This document shows positions 18,493 through 28,146 of a stretch of DNA of 64,000 nt, in pieces. How positions within the stretch are numbered: the first letter of the stretch is position 1; the number at the start of each line of letters is the position of its first letter. Source of the DNA: CAZOOR01 sp964581505 (lineage in GTDB: Bacteria > Bacteroidota > Ignavibacteria > Kapaibacteriales > UBA2268); NCBI GenBank assembly GCA_964581505.1, contig CAZOOR010000005.1, positions 1 through 64,000 on the forward strand, in the 5' to 3' direction. Under the pieces are notes generated by a model. It was not told the origin of the DNA. It saw nothing but the letters and a program-made list of their open reading frames with translations, and made no database searches. A program made the translations under genes and the position numbers.

Positions 18493-19200
18493 ATGAAAAA
18501 ATTATTATTAATCATATTGATTTTTAGCGGCATATTTGCCGGTACTTTAAATGCACAAGTAAAAGGAGAATCTGCACCCGTGTATAATCCTGATACTGTA
18601 TTTATTTTTAAATCGCCGCATAAACTTGTGCGAAACAGCATCGACGAACAAGGTCTGAATAAAGCACTTGGATTTCATCTATTACTGTCCGAGAACGGTT
18701 ATGGTTTTGGTATGTTCTATTCACTAAGAATAAGCCAAGAGTTTAAGGCATTCGCAAGTCTGTATATATCAGGCGCCCGCAAGTCGGACGAATTTGAATA
18801 CTATGACCCGAACACCGGAAGAATAGTTGTACCGGGTAAGATAAATCGCTTATATATGCTTCCGCTTATGTTTGGTGTTAATTATTATTTGTTCCATAAG
18901 GTATTAGATGATGGATTTCAGCCATATTTGAGCGCAGGCACAGGTCCCTCATTTATACTTGCCAATCCTTTTAAGTACACGTTCTTCGAGGCATTAAAAT
19001 ATACACGTCTATATACACGTTTCGGGGCATTTCTCGGGTTTGGTGCGGAGATTACTTCAAAGCCTACCGCTCATCTAAGTATTGATATACGCTACTATCA
19101 TATTCCGTTCGGCGGTGAAGGAATAGAAAGCGTCAAAGATATCCCGATTAAAAATTTCGGCGGTATTTTTCTATCTATTACTTTTGGCTGGAAATTCTAA
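18493..19200 (+). CDS. Outer-membrane beta-barrel protein, function unknown
   Basis: A 235-residue secreted protein. The signal peptide (MKKLLLIILIFSGIFAG ... LNA|Q) is followed by alternating hydrophobic/polar strands rich in Tyr, Phe and Gly and a terminal Phe (LSITFGWKF), the usual C-terminal signal of outer-membrane barrels. Segments such as YGFGMFYSLRISQEFKAF and LSIDIRYYHIPFGG fit beta strands. Small barrels of this kind are common in FCB genomes and cannot be assigned a substrate. A weak hairpin (CTTAAT/ATTAAG) follows the stop. Confidence 0.78.
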   Translation: MKKLLLIILIFSGIFAGTLNAQVKGESAPVYNPDTVFIFKSPHKLVRNSIDEQGLNKALGFHLLLSENGYGFGMFYSLRISQEFKAFASLYISGARKSDEFEYYDPNTGRIVVPGKINRLYMLPLMFGVNYYLFHKVLDDGFQPYLSAGTGPSFILANPFKYTFFEALKYTRLYTRFGAFLGFGAEITSKPTAHLSIDIRYYHIPFGGEGIESVKDIPIKNFGGIFLSITFGWKF

Positions 19201-19319
19201 TATCCGCTTAATGTAGATTAAGTGTTTAGTAATTGTGTAAAAAGTCATCTGCCGTTTGTTGATTTTTGCAACTCATTATTATTTCAAAATGTATTATTTA
19301 AATTTATTCTACCTACAAA

Positions 19320-20780
19320 ATGACAACAAATGCAATCAATGACATAAGAAATTTTGACTATTCAAAAGTCGGTGCCAAAATCCCGCCCCACTCGGAAGAA
19401 GCGGAAATATCAGTACTCGGGGCTATGATGTTGGAGCAGTCTGCGGCAAGTTCTGCAATTGAAATATTAGAACCCGAAAGTTTCTACAACGAAATACATA
19501 AGGAACTTTTTGATACTATGTCCTATATGTATGAGAAAAACATACCTATTGATATTGTTTCGCTGAGTGAAGAATTAATAAAAAGAAAAAAACTTGATTT
19601 TGTTAACGGAACCTTTTACTTAACGGAAATAAATAAACGCACCCCCACATCGGCTAATGTGGAATATTACGCCCGTATTGTTCAGGAGAAATATTTAAAG
19701 CGACAGTTGATTTCAACATCTACAAAAATAGTTGAGAGATGTTTTGACGAATCAACAGATGCTTTGCAAGAAATTGACCTTGCGGAATCAGATATTTTTA
19801 AAATTGCAGAAAAAAGATTTTCCGGTTCATATCTGGACATCAAAACACTTTCGCTCAATACAATGTCAATTGTTCACCAGCTGGCAGAAAGAGATAAAAC
19901 AGGTGTAACAGGAGTTCCGTCCGGTTTTCGAGACTTAGACAAATTAACCGGTGGCTTTCAAAATTCCGATTTAGTTATAATTGCCGCTCGTCCTTCAATG
20001 GGTAAAACGGCTTTTGCTCTATCAATGGCGCGTAATGTTGCTGTTGAATATAATATGCCTGTTGCCGTTTTTTCAATCGAAATGTCAGATACTCAACTTG
20101 TTATGCGTCTTTTTGCCGCAGAGTCCCACATTGGTTTTCATAAAATCAGAACAGGAATGATGAACGAACAGGACTTGGCTACTGTGGCTACACGTATTGG
20201 CAAACTTGCAGATTCACCACTATTTATTGATGATAGCCCTGCACTCACAATTACTGAATTTAGGGCAAAATGCAGGCGGCTTAAAAAAGAAAAAGATATT
20301 AAACTTGTTATTATTGACTATTTACAATTAATGCACCCGCCAAAAGCAGAAAGCCGAGAGAGAGAAATTTCGATGATGTCCAGTTCGTTAAAGCAAATTG
20401 CTAAAGAATTAGATATTCCTGTTATTGCACTTGCACAGCTGAATAGAGATGTAGAGAAGCGTCCCGATAAACGCCCTATGCTTTCCGATTTGAGAGAATC
20501 AGGTAGTATTGAGCAAGATGCCGATGTCGTGCTTTTCGTCTATCGTCCTGAATTTTATGGTATTAATACTTGGCCCGATACAAATTTCCCTACCGAAAAT
20601 ACAGGTGAAATAATCATCGGGAAACAGAGGAATGGACCTACGGGTAATGTACGCTTAGTATTCCAAAAGGAATTTGCTCGTTTTGAAAATGGTGATTTCA
20701 GCCAATCGGAAGCTCCTGAGGATTTGCAGAATGCGCATAATACACCCGACTTCCAAGATTCGGACGAAGAACCCTTTTAA
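19320..20780 (+). CDS. dnaB: Replicative DNA helicase DnaB
   Basis: DnaB is the hexameric 5'-3' helicase at the replication fork. The 486 residues have the N-terminal primase-interacting domain (PPHSEEAEISVLGAMMLEQ) and the RecA-like domain with Walker A (ARPSMGKTAFALS, about residue 223), Walker B (KLVIIDYLQLM) and the arginine-finger region (SDLRESGSIEQDADVVLFVYRPEFY). No intein is present. The C-terminal tail ending DSDEEPF is acidic. Confidence 0.97.
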   Translation: MTTNAINDIRNFDYSKVGAKIPPHSEEAEISVLGAMMLEQSAASSAIEILEPESFYNEIHKELFDTMSYMYEKNIPIDIVSLSEELIKRKKLDFVNGTFYLTEINKRTPTSANVEYYARIVQEKYLKRQLISTSTKIVERCFDESTDALQEIDLAESDIFKIAEKRFSGSYLDIKTLSLNTMSIVHQLAERDKTGVTGVPSGFRDLDKLTGGFQNSDLVIIAARPSMGKTAFALSMARNVAVEYNMPVAVFSIEMSDTQLVMRLFAAESHIGFHKIRTGMMNEQDLATVATRIGKLADSPLFIDDSPALTITEFRAKCRRLKKEKDIKLVIIDYLQLMHPPKAESREREISMMSSSLKQIAKELDIPVIALAQLNRDVEKRPDKRPMLSDLRESGSIEQDADVVLFVYRPEFYGINTWPDTNFPTENTGEIIIGKQRNGPTGNVRLVFQKEFARFENGDFSQSEAPEDLQNAHNTPDFQDSDEEPF

Positions 20781-20845
20781 TCCATTATAAAACAGATAGG
20801 CAAATCAAGCGTCTATTCCGGCGATTAATATTTTGGAGTATTGAG

Positions 20846-22645
20846 ATTAAATTAAGAGCATATATATTTATTTATTTTATTTTGGTTCTGTTTGCGACTT
20901 ACACAAGTGAACTTTCGGCACAGACATATTTAGCTCAGAAATATAAGTTGGCTCGTTCTTTTGAACAGAGTGGTGATTTTGTTAATGCGTCAAGACTCTA
21001 TCTGGAACTCTACGGTAGCGATGAACAAAATGAAAATTATTTCAACGGCTATATAAGAGCTATGAAAGAACAGAATAAGTTTTCAGCAATCATTCCTTTT
21101 GTCGAAAAGCATATTATAAAAATCCCCACGAGCGATAATTATACTTTATTGGGCGAACTCTATTGGCGAGCGGGAAAAGCAGAAAAAGCGGAAACAGTAT
21201 GGGCAAAGGCAATAAATGCAGAAAGCAATTCTCAGATGACTTATGAAAATTTAGCAATGACTCAGATTTCATTGCGACTCTTTCAAAAGGCAATTGATAC
21301 TTATGTATTAGGTAGAAAAAATCTAAACACAGCCGAATTATTTGCTGATAGATTATCGCAGCTATATTCAATAAACGGCGATTACCGTAACGGAACTCGC
21401 GAAGTCCTAATACTTTATGCACAGACCGGTAATATTGCACTTGCGGAGGGCAGGCTTTCGGCTCTAAATATCAATCCTGACGCAGAGAAGTATATATATT
21501 CCATTCTCAAAGATAAATCCGATAAACTTGCGTACAAACAACTCTTTGCTTGGTTCTTGACATCTCTGGACAGAAATGAAGAAGCAATAGAGATATACAA
21601 AGAAATTGACAATGAGAGACACAGCCGTGGACGAGATGTGTATAATTTTGCTCTGAATGCCGCTAATGACGGCAATTATGACATTGCTATTAAAGGTCTG
21701 CAATGGCTTATTGCAAAAGGAAAGGAATCGCCCTTCACAGTCAGCGCTCTTTTCAAACTTGCCAAGACTACCGAAATGAAATTTATGCAAGCGGGCAAAC
21801 TTGAAGGGGAAACTGCTGAAAGCATTATCAAGCAATATCGTTCAGTTATTGAGGAATATCCCGACACCCCTACTGCTTTGGAATGTACATACAATATTGC
21901 TCTTCTATACAAACGTCTCGGCAAACTCGACAAAGCACTCATTGAACTTGATAAATTGGTGAATTTACGACATTATACCAGATACAAAGTATCGGCTACA
22001 CTAATGCAAGCCGACATATATTTTATGAAAAATGAAACCGACAAAGCAATTCTTGCATATAAATTTATTGTTGATGTATATAAGCGTTCCGTTAAGGAAC
22101 ACAATCAGGCTTTATATTCACTTGCCGAGATAGAATATTTTAAAGGAAATATGGATTCTGCTTTGGCTCATTTTACTAAAATCACATTGAATACGGACTC
22201 TGATGTTGCTAATGATGCCTTAGAGAAAATATCATTAATTGAGGCAAATAAAAATTTCAATAAAGCACTTTCGCTATATGCACAAGCAGAAAAGAATGAA
22301 AAACAAGAGAAATTGCAAAATGCACTTGAATTATTTTTAACTGCTGCAAAATCATCTAAACCTGAAAACCTATATGATTTATCACTCATCAAAGCGGCGA
22401 AAATTGAATTGAAATTAGGAAAAACGCATAATTCAATTGAGCATCTTTCGGAACTGCTCAAAGATAAGGCTAAAGGCATTCACAAAGACTACTGTTTGTT
22501 TACTATCGGCGAGATATTATTTACCGAAAAGAAATATGAACAGGCAATTGAATATTTTACCAAATTGCTAAAAGAAGAACCGAAATCTATTTACAACGAA
22601 AATGCCCGCGACTATATCAGGCAAATCCGCAATAGAACAAATTAG
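20846..22645 (+). CDS. Secreted tetratricopeptide-repeat protein, probable ATT start
   Basis: A protein made almost wholly of TPR helices (for example AIPFVEKHIIKIPTSDNYTLLGELYWRAGKAEKAE and the C-terminal AIEYFTKLLKEEPKS), probably a periplasmic or envelope scaffold. The first canonical-type start, TTG at 20882, would cut off a signal peptide. In the same frame upstream, an ATT at 20846 reads (M)KLRAYIFIYFILVLFATY... to a cleavage-like SAQ, and sits 7 bases after GGAG, the best ribosome-binding spacing. No ATG, GTG or TTG exists between it and dnaB in frame. I therefore propose an ATT start giving 599 aa; a sequencing error is the alternative. Some 65 bases after dnaB. Confidence 0.75.
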   Translation: MKLRAYIFIYFILVLFATYTSELSAQTYLAQKYKLARSFEQSGDFVNASRLYLELYGSDEQNENYFNGYIRAMKEQNKFSAIIPFVEKHIIKIPTSDNYTLLGELYWRAGKAEKAETVWAKAINAESNSQMTYENLAMTQISLRLFQKAIDTYVLGRKNLNTAELFADRLSQLYSINGDYRNGTREVLILYAQTGNIALAEGRLSALNINPDAEKYIYSILKDKSDKLAYKQLFAWFLTSLDRNEEAIEIYKEIDNERHSRGRDVYNFALNAANDGNYDIAIKGLQWLIAKGKESPFTVSALFKLAKTTEMKFMQAGKLEGETAESIIKQYRSVIEEYPDTPTALECTYNIALLYKRLGKLDKALIELDKLVNLRHYTRYKVSATLMQADIYFMKNETDKAILAYKFIVDVYKRSVKEHNQALYSLAEIEYFKGNMDSALAHFTKITLNTDSDVANDALEKISLIEANKNFNKALSLYAQAEKNEKQEKLQNALELFLTAAKSSKPENLYDLSLIKAAKIELKLGKTHNSIEHLSELLKDKAKGIHKDYCLFTIGEILFTEKKYEQAIEYFTKLLKEEPKSIYNENARDYIRQIRNRTN

Positions 22646-22657
22646 CAAGTTATTACT

Positions 22658-23365
22658 TCACTCCTTCATCAACTTCAAATAGTTCACTATTGAAAGAGCA
22701 TTGACAGCGGCAGTTTCTGCACGTAATCTCCTATTGCCAAGACTCCATATTTTTGTATTATGGAATTTCCTAAAACATTCAATTTCACTTGGGGCAAATC
22801 CACCCTCAGGTCCGATTAATATTAAAATATTATTACTCAACAAATTGTGTTGCGGCTTCTCTCCTTCTTCATCAAAAAGAATAATATCATCGAAATCAGT
22901 TCCGGCTCGACAAAGTTGAGTTAATTCGGTTAAGTCATCAAGAATTGGTAGGACGCTTCTTTTGCACTGTTTAAGAGCGGCGATAATTTTGGCTTCAATT
23001 CTTGAACGCTTGAATTTTGACTTCTGAGTGAATCGTGAATGCAAGGGTATAATCCGTTTCACTCCAAGTTCAACCGCTTTTTCAACAGCAAATTCCAATC
23101 TGTCCCTCGAAGCAAGCAAGGATACAGCTAATGATAACGAATAATCATTTTCATTGAAATTTTCATAATGTTCAATGACACGGAATTCCGCAATATCTTT
23201 TTCAATATTAGACAACTCGCACAAACAAGTATCGCCCCGCCCATTTGTTACGAGTACATTTTCAGTTCGATTCAGCCTTAAAGCTTTTATATGTTTAAGC
23301 TCATCACCCCTAATATTTATCATTTTATTGCTATCAAATATATACGGAGAAAACAGACATTCCAT
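22658..23365 (-). CDS. rsmE: 16S rRNA (uracil(1498)-N3)-methyltransferase
   Basis: RsmE methylates U1498 of 16S rRNA using S-adenosylmethionine. The product (235 aa from the ATG at 23365; the TTG upstream is less likely) has an N-terminal PUA-like part (MINIRGDELKHIKALRLN) and the knotted SPOUT domain with KAVELGVKRIIPLHSRFTQ, ILIGPEGGFAPSEIE and the C-terminal SLGNRRLRAETAAVNAL, all diagnostic. Convergent with the TPR gene, 12 bases away. Confidence 0.96.
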   Translation of the reverse strand: MECLFSPYIFDSNKMINIRGDELKHIKALRLNRTENVLVTNGRGDTCLCELSNIEKDIAEFRVIEHYENFNENDYSLSLAVSLLASRDRLEFAVEKAVELGVKRIIPLHSRFTQKSKFKRSRIEAKIIAALKQCKRSVLPILDDLTELTQLCRAGTDFDDIILFDEEGEKPQHNLLSNNILILIGPEGGFAPSEIECFRKFHNTKIWSLGNRRLRAETAAVNALSIVNYLKLMKE

Positions 23366-23455
23366 AATTAAATTCAATATTGTTTTTAAAATTAGTCAAA
23401 ATTTAATTAGTTTGCAGTAGAAATACAAATATAAGAATTCAAATCGGTTGAAATA

Positions 23456-25702
23456 ATGGCTGAAAAGAAAGAAACAATGTTTATAAAAATGCTTAACCGC
23501 ACAAAGAAAAGTGCTGGCGTAGCATTTGTAAATACAAGCAATTCGATGAAAATCAAACTTGGTTTGATAGTTCTCTCCGTGATGCTTTGCACGCTTTTTT
23601 TTATGATAGATTTGGGCAATGAGGAGCGAACCGGACATTTCATTGAAGCCCGTCCCGGCGACAAATGGTCTGAACAGACAGTTATTGCGGAATTTTCTTT
23701 CCCTGTATATAAAGATAAACGGCAATATGAGAAAGAAGTAAGAGAAGCCAAAGAGAATACTCTATTGGTATTTACGCGTAACAAAACCGCCGCAAAAAAT
23801 TTAATTGCCAAACTGGATACTTTCGCCAAAAAAATAATATACTTGGGCAACGATGCCCCCCACTGGCTCAAAGATAATTTTAATTATAAAACAATTTCTT
23901 TCCTGCTCGGTATGAAACCGGAAGAGAGAAGTACGACAATACGTGAATTGAGTTCAAAGATGAAATCATTCGTTCGTAGCATTTATAGAAAAAATATTAT
24001 TGACACTACATTGCAATTTATTAAAAATCGTAACATTTCCGTATATATCCCACCCAACAATGAAGTAATACTAAAAAAAGAACTATTAATTGACAAGAAT
24101 AAGTTAATCAAGCTTGTCAGGCAAAGATTGTTAGCATATTTACCCGAAAAACAAAGAGCATTAGCCGAACAATTAATAATCAGGAATTACAAAGCCAACT
24201 TTGAATATTCCGATGTGTTTACAAAAGAAGCAATAGACTTATCGATAAAGAATGTTGCTAAGCGAGACGGATTTGTTCGGCAAGGCGAGGTAATAATTTC
24301 CAAAGGTGAAATTGTATCCGAAACAGCAAGCAGAAAAATTGTATCATATAATATGTTTAGATATAAATCAAACACGAGCAAACTTACTTTCTGGATAATT
24401 CTTGGCAATTTCGGTCATTCTTTTATTATCTTTTCGATACTGCTTGTCTATTTGTTTATTATGCGTAAACGCATATACGGTGATAATATACAAATGGGTA
24501 TTCTATGCAGTGTAATGGTATTTATTGCGGCTCTTTCTTGGCTGACAATGCAAATCAAAACACCCCTACCGATAGAATATTTTATTTTCCTGCCGGGCTT
24601 ATCAATGCTCATTGCTATTGTTTTCGATTCACGTACAGCATTTTATACAACCGTAACAATGGCTTTGATGTTAGCAGGTGTAAGAGGCAATGATTACGAC
24701 ACTGGAATAACAATGATGATTGCCGGTATTCTCGCAGGCTACTCTGTGCGGGATATTCAGAGTAGGACACAATTATTCCGGTCTATGTTTTTTATTTTTA
24801 TTGGATTTTCATTTACAATATTAGCCTTTTCCCTCGAAAGAACTTATCAATTCGGTCCGACACTTACCAAACTCTTTGTTGCAGGATTGAACTCTGCTAT
24901 AAGCCCTCTTATCACTTTTGGGCTGTTGTTCTTAATTGAAAAAACAACTAATATAACAACCGATTTAAAATTGGAAGAATACAATAATTTAAACCACCCG
25001 CTTCTGGTGAAGTATAGCGAGAAAGCACCGGGTTCCTACCAGCATTCTTTAGCACTATCCTTAATGGCGGAAAAATGTGCTACTGCAATTAGTGCAAACG
25101 GATTATTATGCAAGGTAGGTGCATATTTTCACGATATTGGGAAGATGGTGCGTCCGGAGTATTTTGCGGAAAACCAAATCGATATGCCCAATAAGCACGA
25201 TTCACTATCGCCCAAGAAATCAGCCGAAGCAATTAAAACACATATTACGGAAGGGATAAGATTGGCGAATGAATATCATATACCACAGAGGATTACCGAT
25301 TTTATACCAATGCACCATGGAACTACTTTGATTAAACATTTTTATGCAAAAGCATTGGAAGAAGCCGGAGAGAACAGCGATATTAACGAAGATGATTTTC
25401 GTTATCCGGGACCTAAACCGAGTTCAAAAGAAACTGCCATTGTGATGATTTGCGATTCGGCAGAAGCGATATCGAGACTAACCGGAAAAACCACTGACGA
25501 AATTGAACAAATAATTGACAGCACTATCCAATCACGTTTCCTTGACGGTCAGTTTGACGAATGTAATATTACACTCAAAGATTTGCAGGTGGTTAAAGAA
25601 ACCTGTGTGAAGCATTTACAGGGTTCGTCTCACCAGCGTGTAGCATATAAGGAAATTCCAAAGAAAAACAAAGATGATGGAAAAGAGCAAATCAAAGACT
25701 AA
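23456..25702 (+). CDS. 7TM-HD membrane phosphodiesterase, PgpH-like
   Basis: A 748-residue membrane protein of the PgpH/YqfF family. Characterised members hydrolyse cyclic di-AMP. Domain order: a first membrane helix (about residues 32-52), a long extracytoplasmic domain, a block of about seven membrane helices (about 310-500) and a cytoplasmic HD domain with GSYQHSLALSLMAEKC, then HDIGKM (H559, D560) and MHHGTT. This is the expected metal site. The C-terminal tail is lysine-rich. It overlaps the recombinase gene downstream by 29 bases. c-di-AMP activity is inferred; no cyclase gene is in the window. Confidence 0.9.
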   Translation: MAEKKETMFIKMLNRTKKSAGVAFVNTSNSMKIKLGLIVLSVMLCTLFFMIDLGNEERTGHFIEARPGDKWSEQTVIAEFSFPVYKDKRQYEKEVREAKENTLLVFTRNKTAAKNLIAKLDTFAKKIIYLGNDAPHWLKDNFNYKTISFLLGMKPEERSTTIRELSSKMKSFVRSIYRKNIIDTTLQFIKNRNISVYIPPNNEVILKKELLIDKNKLIKLVRQRLLAYLPEKQRALAEQLIIRNYKANFEYSDVFTKEAIDLSIKNVAKRDGFVRQGEVIISKGEIVSETASRKIVSYNMFRYKSNTSKLTFWIILGNFGHSFIIFSILLVYLFIMRKRIYGDNIQMGILCSVMVFIAALSWLTMQIKTPLPIEYFIFLPGLSMLIAIVFDSRTAFYTTVTMALMLAGVRGNDYDTGITMMIAGILAGYSVRDIQSRTQLFRSMFFIFIGFSFTILAFSLERTYQFGPTLTKLFVAGLNSAISPLITFGLLFLIEKTTNITTDLKLEEYNNLNHPLLVKYSEKAPGSYQHSLALSLMAEKCATAISANGLLCKVGAYFHDIGKMVRPEYFAENQIDMPNKHDSLSPKKSAEAIKTHITEGIRLANEYHIPQRITDFIPMHHGTTLIKHFYAKALEEAGENSDINEDDFRYPGPKPSSKETAIVMICDSAEAISRLTGKTTDEIEQIIDSTIQSRFLDGQFDECNITLKDLQVVKETCVKHLQGSSHQRVAYKEIPKKNKDDGKEQIKD

Positions 25703-26612
25703 TTCGCAAATCGGTAATACATTACAAAATGAATTAAAGAAATTCATTTATTTTATCTCCTTGGAAAAAGGACTTGCTCAAAATACCAAGAGTGCTTATG
25801 AACACGATTTAAAAGTATATGCCTCTTTTTTAGCAGGCTATAATTTAGAGTCTTTTACTCAAGTAGAGATTTCAAACATCAGCGAATTTCTAATGGAACT
25901 TAGCGAATTGGGACTAAGCTCCACAACCCGAAAACGCTATATTGCGTCAATACGCGGTCTGCACAAATATTTATTTGCTATGGGCTTTGCCGATACCGAT
26001 ATTACCGAAAAAATCGAACTGCCAAAGGCAAAGCAACACTTACCCGACACACTATCAATCGAACAAGTGAATAAGATTTTAGAACAACCCGACATCAGCA
26101 AAAAAAACGAACTGCGAGACAAAGCAATGCTGGAACTTTTGTATGCCTGCGGTTTGCGAGTCTCCGAGTTGATTAATATTAAAAAAAGAGATTTGATTTT
26201 TGATACCAGTATAATACGAGTTTTCGGCAAAGGCTCAAAAGAAAGGCTTATCCCTATCGGTCAATCAGCTATTAAATGGATTAATGAATACATTATTAAA
26301 TCACGCCCATTTCTGATTAAATCAAAAGAAACCGATGATATACTTTTCCTGAATGTACGAGGCACAAAATTATCAAGAATGGGTATTTGGAAAATAGTTG
26401 ATAAATACGTAAAACTTGCAGGCATTGAATTGAATATACATCCGCATACATTCCGCCATTCATTTGCGACCCACCTCTTGGAGGGTGGTGCCGATTTGCG
26501 TGCAGTGCAAGAAATGCTTGGACATTCCGATATATCCACAACACAGATTTACACTCATATTGACAGAGACTTCATCAAAGAAGTACATCGCACATTCCAC
26601 CCGCGAGCCTAA
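25674..26612 (+). CDS. xerD: Tyrosine recombinase XerC/XerD
   Basis: A 312-residue site-specific recombinase of the type that resolves chromosome dimers at dif. It has the SAM-like N-terminal domain (FIYFISLEKGLAQNTKSAYEHDL) and the catalytic domain with YACGLRVSELI (Arg), KGSKERLIPIG (Lys), HPHTFRHSFATHLLEGGADLRAVQEMLGH (HxxR and His) and THIDRDFIKEV following the nucleophile region IYTH (Tyr). Nothing in the context suggests a mobile integrase. Whether it is XerC or XerD cannot be told from sequence alone. The start may be the second ATG (25677). Confidence 0.92.
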   Translation: MMEKSKSKTNSQIGNTLQNELKKFIYFISLEKGLAQNTKSAYEHDLKVYASFLAGYNLESFTQVEISNISEFLMELSELGLSSTTRKRYIASIRGLHKYLFAMGFADTDITEKIELPKAKQHLPDTLSIEQVNKILEQPDISKKNELRDKAMLELLYACGLRVSELINIKKRDLIFDTSIIRVFGKGSKERLIPIGQSAIKWINEYIIKSRPFLIKSKETDDILFLNVRGTKLSRMGIWKIVDKYVKLAGIELNIHPHTFRHSFATHLLEGGADLRAVQEMLGHSDISTTQIYTHIDRDFIKEVHRTFHPRA

Positions 26613-27976
26613 ACGGATTTCGGACTAATAATTTTATTTTTGATACTACTCAAACTAAATCCTTCGTTACTAACACGCAACATAATAATAATTCCAACAA
26701 ACAGGATAATGAAATTACCCAACCACATACTCAGGAAAGGCGACAGAAATCCCCTATCAGCGAGTTTCTCACCCCCAATAAAAGAAATCCAATAAACAAT
26801 ATAAAAAATAATAGATATACCGGCGCTGATACCGAAATTACCTCGTTTTGTCATAATCCCAAGCGGACAGCCCACAATGACAAATAAAATACAACCGAAT
26901 GGAATAGAATACTTTTTATAAATTTCAACCATATATTGGTCTGCGCGTTTAGAAAAATCATTAATCTGATTAATATCCGAAACAATATTTGCTTTCAAAT
27001 AATTAATCCGTTCCTCAGCCGCACGCAAAGCCTTAGTCCAAGTAGGTTTTTCGTTTTCGGAATTATTCTCCGAAACAGTCTCACCGGAACGAATGCCCGC
27101 AAGGAACTCATAGTGCTTATGTAGTCTGCTATTAACACGCATAGCGGCGGAATCCGAATTAGCTTGCGACTGCTCTGCAATGCTTGCCATCTCTGCAATT
27201 TTCATCTCTCTATCACCGCGGGAAATCATATCTTCATTTGTTCGAGTAAAAGCAAAGCCGGTTGCCGGAACAACAATTTGATATTGAGCAAAATTAATTT
27301 TTCGATAGTTTTTCACTTTGTTTGGAAGCAATTGGTGTATTTCACCATGCCTAAGGAAAATAATAAAATTCGAGAAATTTGAAGAAAATTCAATAGTACC
27401 GGAATCTGCCGAAACAAGATTAACGCGATAACCGCGCGTATTATCATAGATAGTAACACCCTTCATAAGACCGGAAGCAGAATCAAGAGAACGGGCAAGA
27501 ATAGTATATCCGTCCAAATCTGTAGAGAACTGTCCGGATTCAAGTGTAAACGTAGGTTTCTGTCTCGTAACATCATTCAGCAGAACCTTTGCCATGTGAT
27601 TGCTCTCGGGTAAAATATTATCATTGAACCAAAATAAAAATACACCTGCCAAAATACCGATAGCAACCATAGGATACATCAATTTCATCAGGCTCAATCC
27701 ACCAGATTTCATAACGGTTATTTCCTGATTAGCAGACAAATTACCGAATGCCATCAATGTACCGAATAATATTCCAATCGGCATTGCAAATACAAACATC
27801 CACGCAAGATTATAACCGAGTAATTGCAATATGACCCAGTAGCTAATCCCTTTGCCTAAAAATTTCGGAAGCTGATTAACAATAAATTGAAAGAAAAACA
27901 AGAAGATAACGGTTATCGCACCAAAAATAAATGGTGGTATGATTGACCGCAATATATATCTATGAATTAAACTCAA
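26609..27976 (-). CDS. LptF/LptG-family lipopolysaccharide transport permease
   Basis: A YjgP/YjgQ-type inner-membrane permease of the Lpt system that extracts LPS. Three N-terminal membrane helices (SIIPPFIFGAITVIFLFFFQF; LAWMFVFAMPIGILFGTLMAF; MYPMVAIGILAGVFLFWF), a periplasmic jellyroll domain, then three C-terminal helices including YSIPFGCILFVIVGCPLGIMTKRG, the family hallmark. The region between contains a charged, probably helical insertion (about residues 265-345). FCB genomes usually carry two such genes; only one is here. Its stop overlaps the xerD stop by 3 bases in convergent orientation. Confidence 0.93.
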   Translation of the reverse strand: MSLIHRYILRSIIPPFIFGAITVIFLFFFQFIVNQLPKFLGKGISYWVILQLLGYNLAWMFVFAMPIGILFGTLMAFGNLSANQEITVMKSGGLSLMKLMYPMVAIGILAGVFLFWFNDNILPESNHMAKVLLNDVTRQKPTFTLESGQFSTDLDGYTILARSLDSASGLMKGVTIYDNTRGYRVNLVSADSGTIEFSSNFSNFIIFLRHGEIHQLLPNKVKNYRKINFAQYQIVVPATGFAFTRTNEDMISRGDREMKIAEMASIAEQSQANSDSAAMRVNSRLHKHYEFLAGIRSGETVSENNSENEKPTWTKALRAAEERINYLKANIVSDINQINDFSKRADQYMVEIYKKYSIPFGCILFVIVGCPLGIMTKRGNFGISAGISIIFYIVYWISFIGGEKLADRGFLSPFLSMWLGNFIILFVGIIIMLRVSNEGFSLSSIKNKIISPKSV

Positions 27977-28146
27977 TTATTTTCCTATTAAATTCTTTTC
28001 AATTTTTTTTTCCAAATGAACAAAAAATATCTTAAATTATAAACGTATTAAACATAATTAATTATTAATTATTATTAAAAAAGAACAATTTAAACGATAA
28101 CTAACAGATAATAAACAATTTTGTATTATTAATTAAAGAATTTATT

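Noticed and set aside
25674..26612. XerC/D-like gene as sign of an integrated element
   Set aside because: Neighbours are core genes, there are no attachment-like repeats, and the protein matches housekeeping Xer recombinases.
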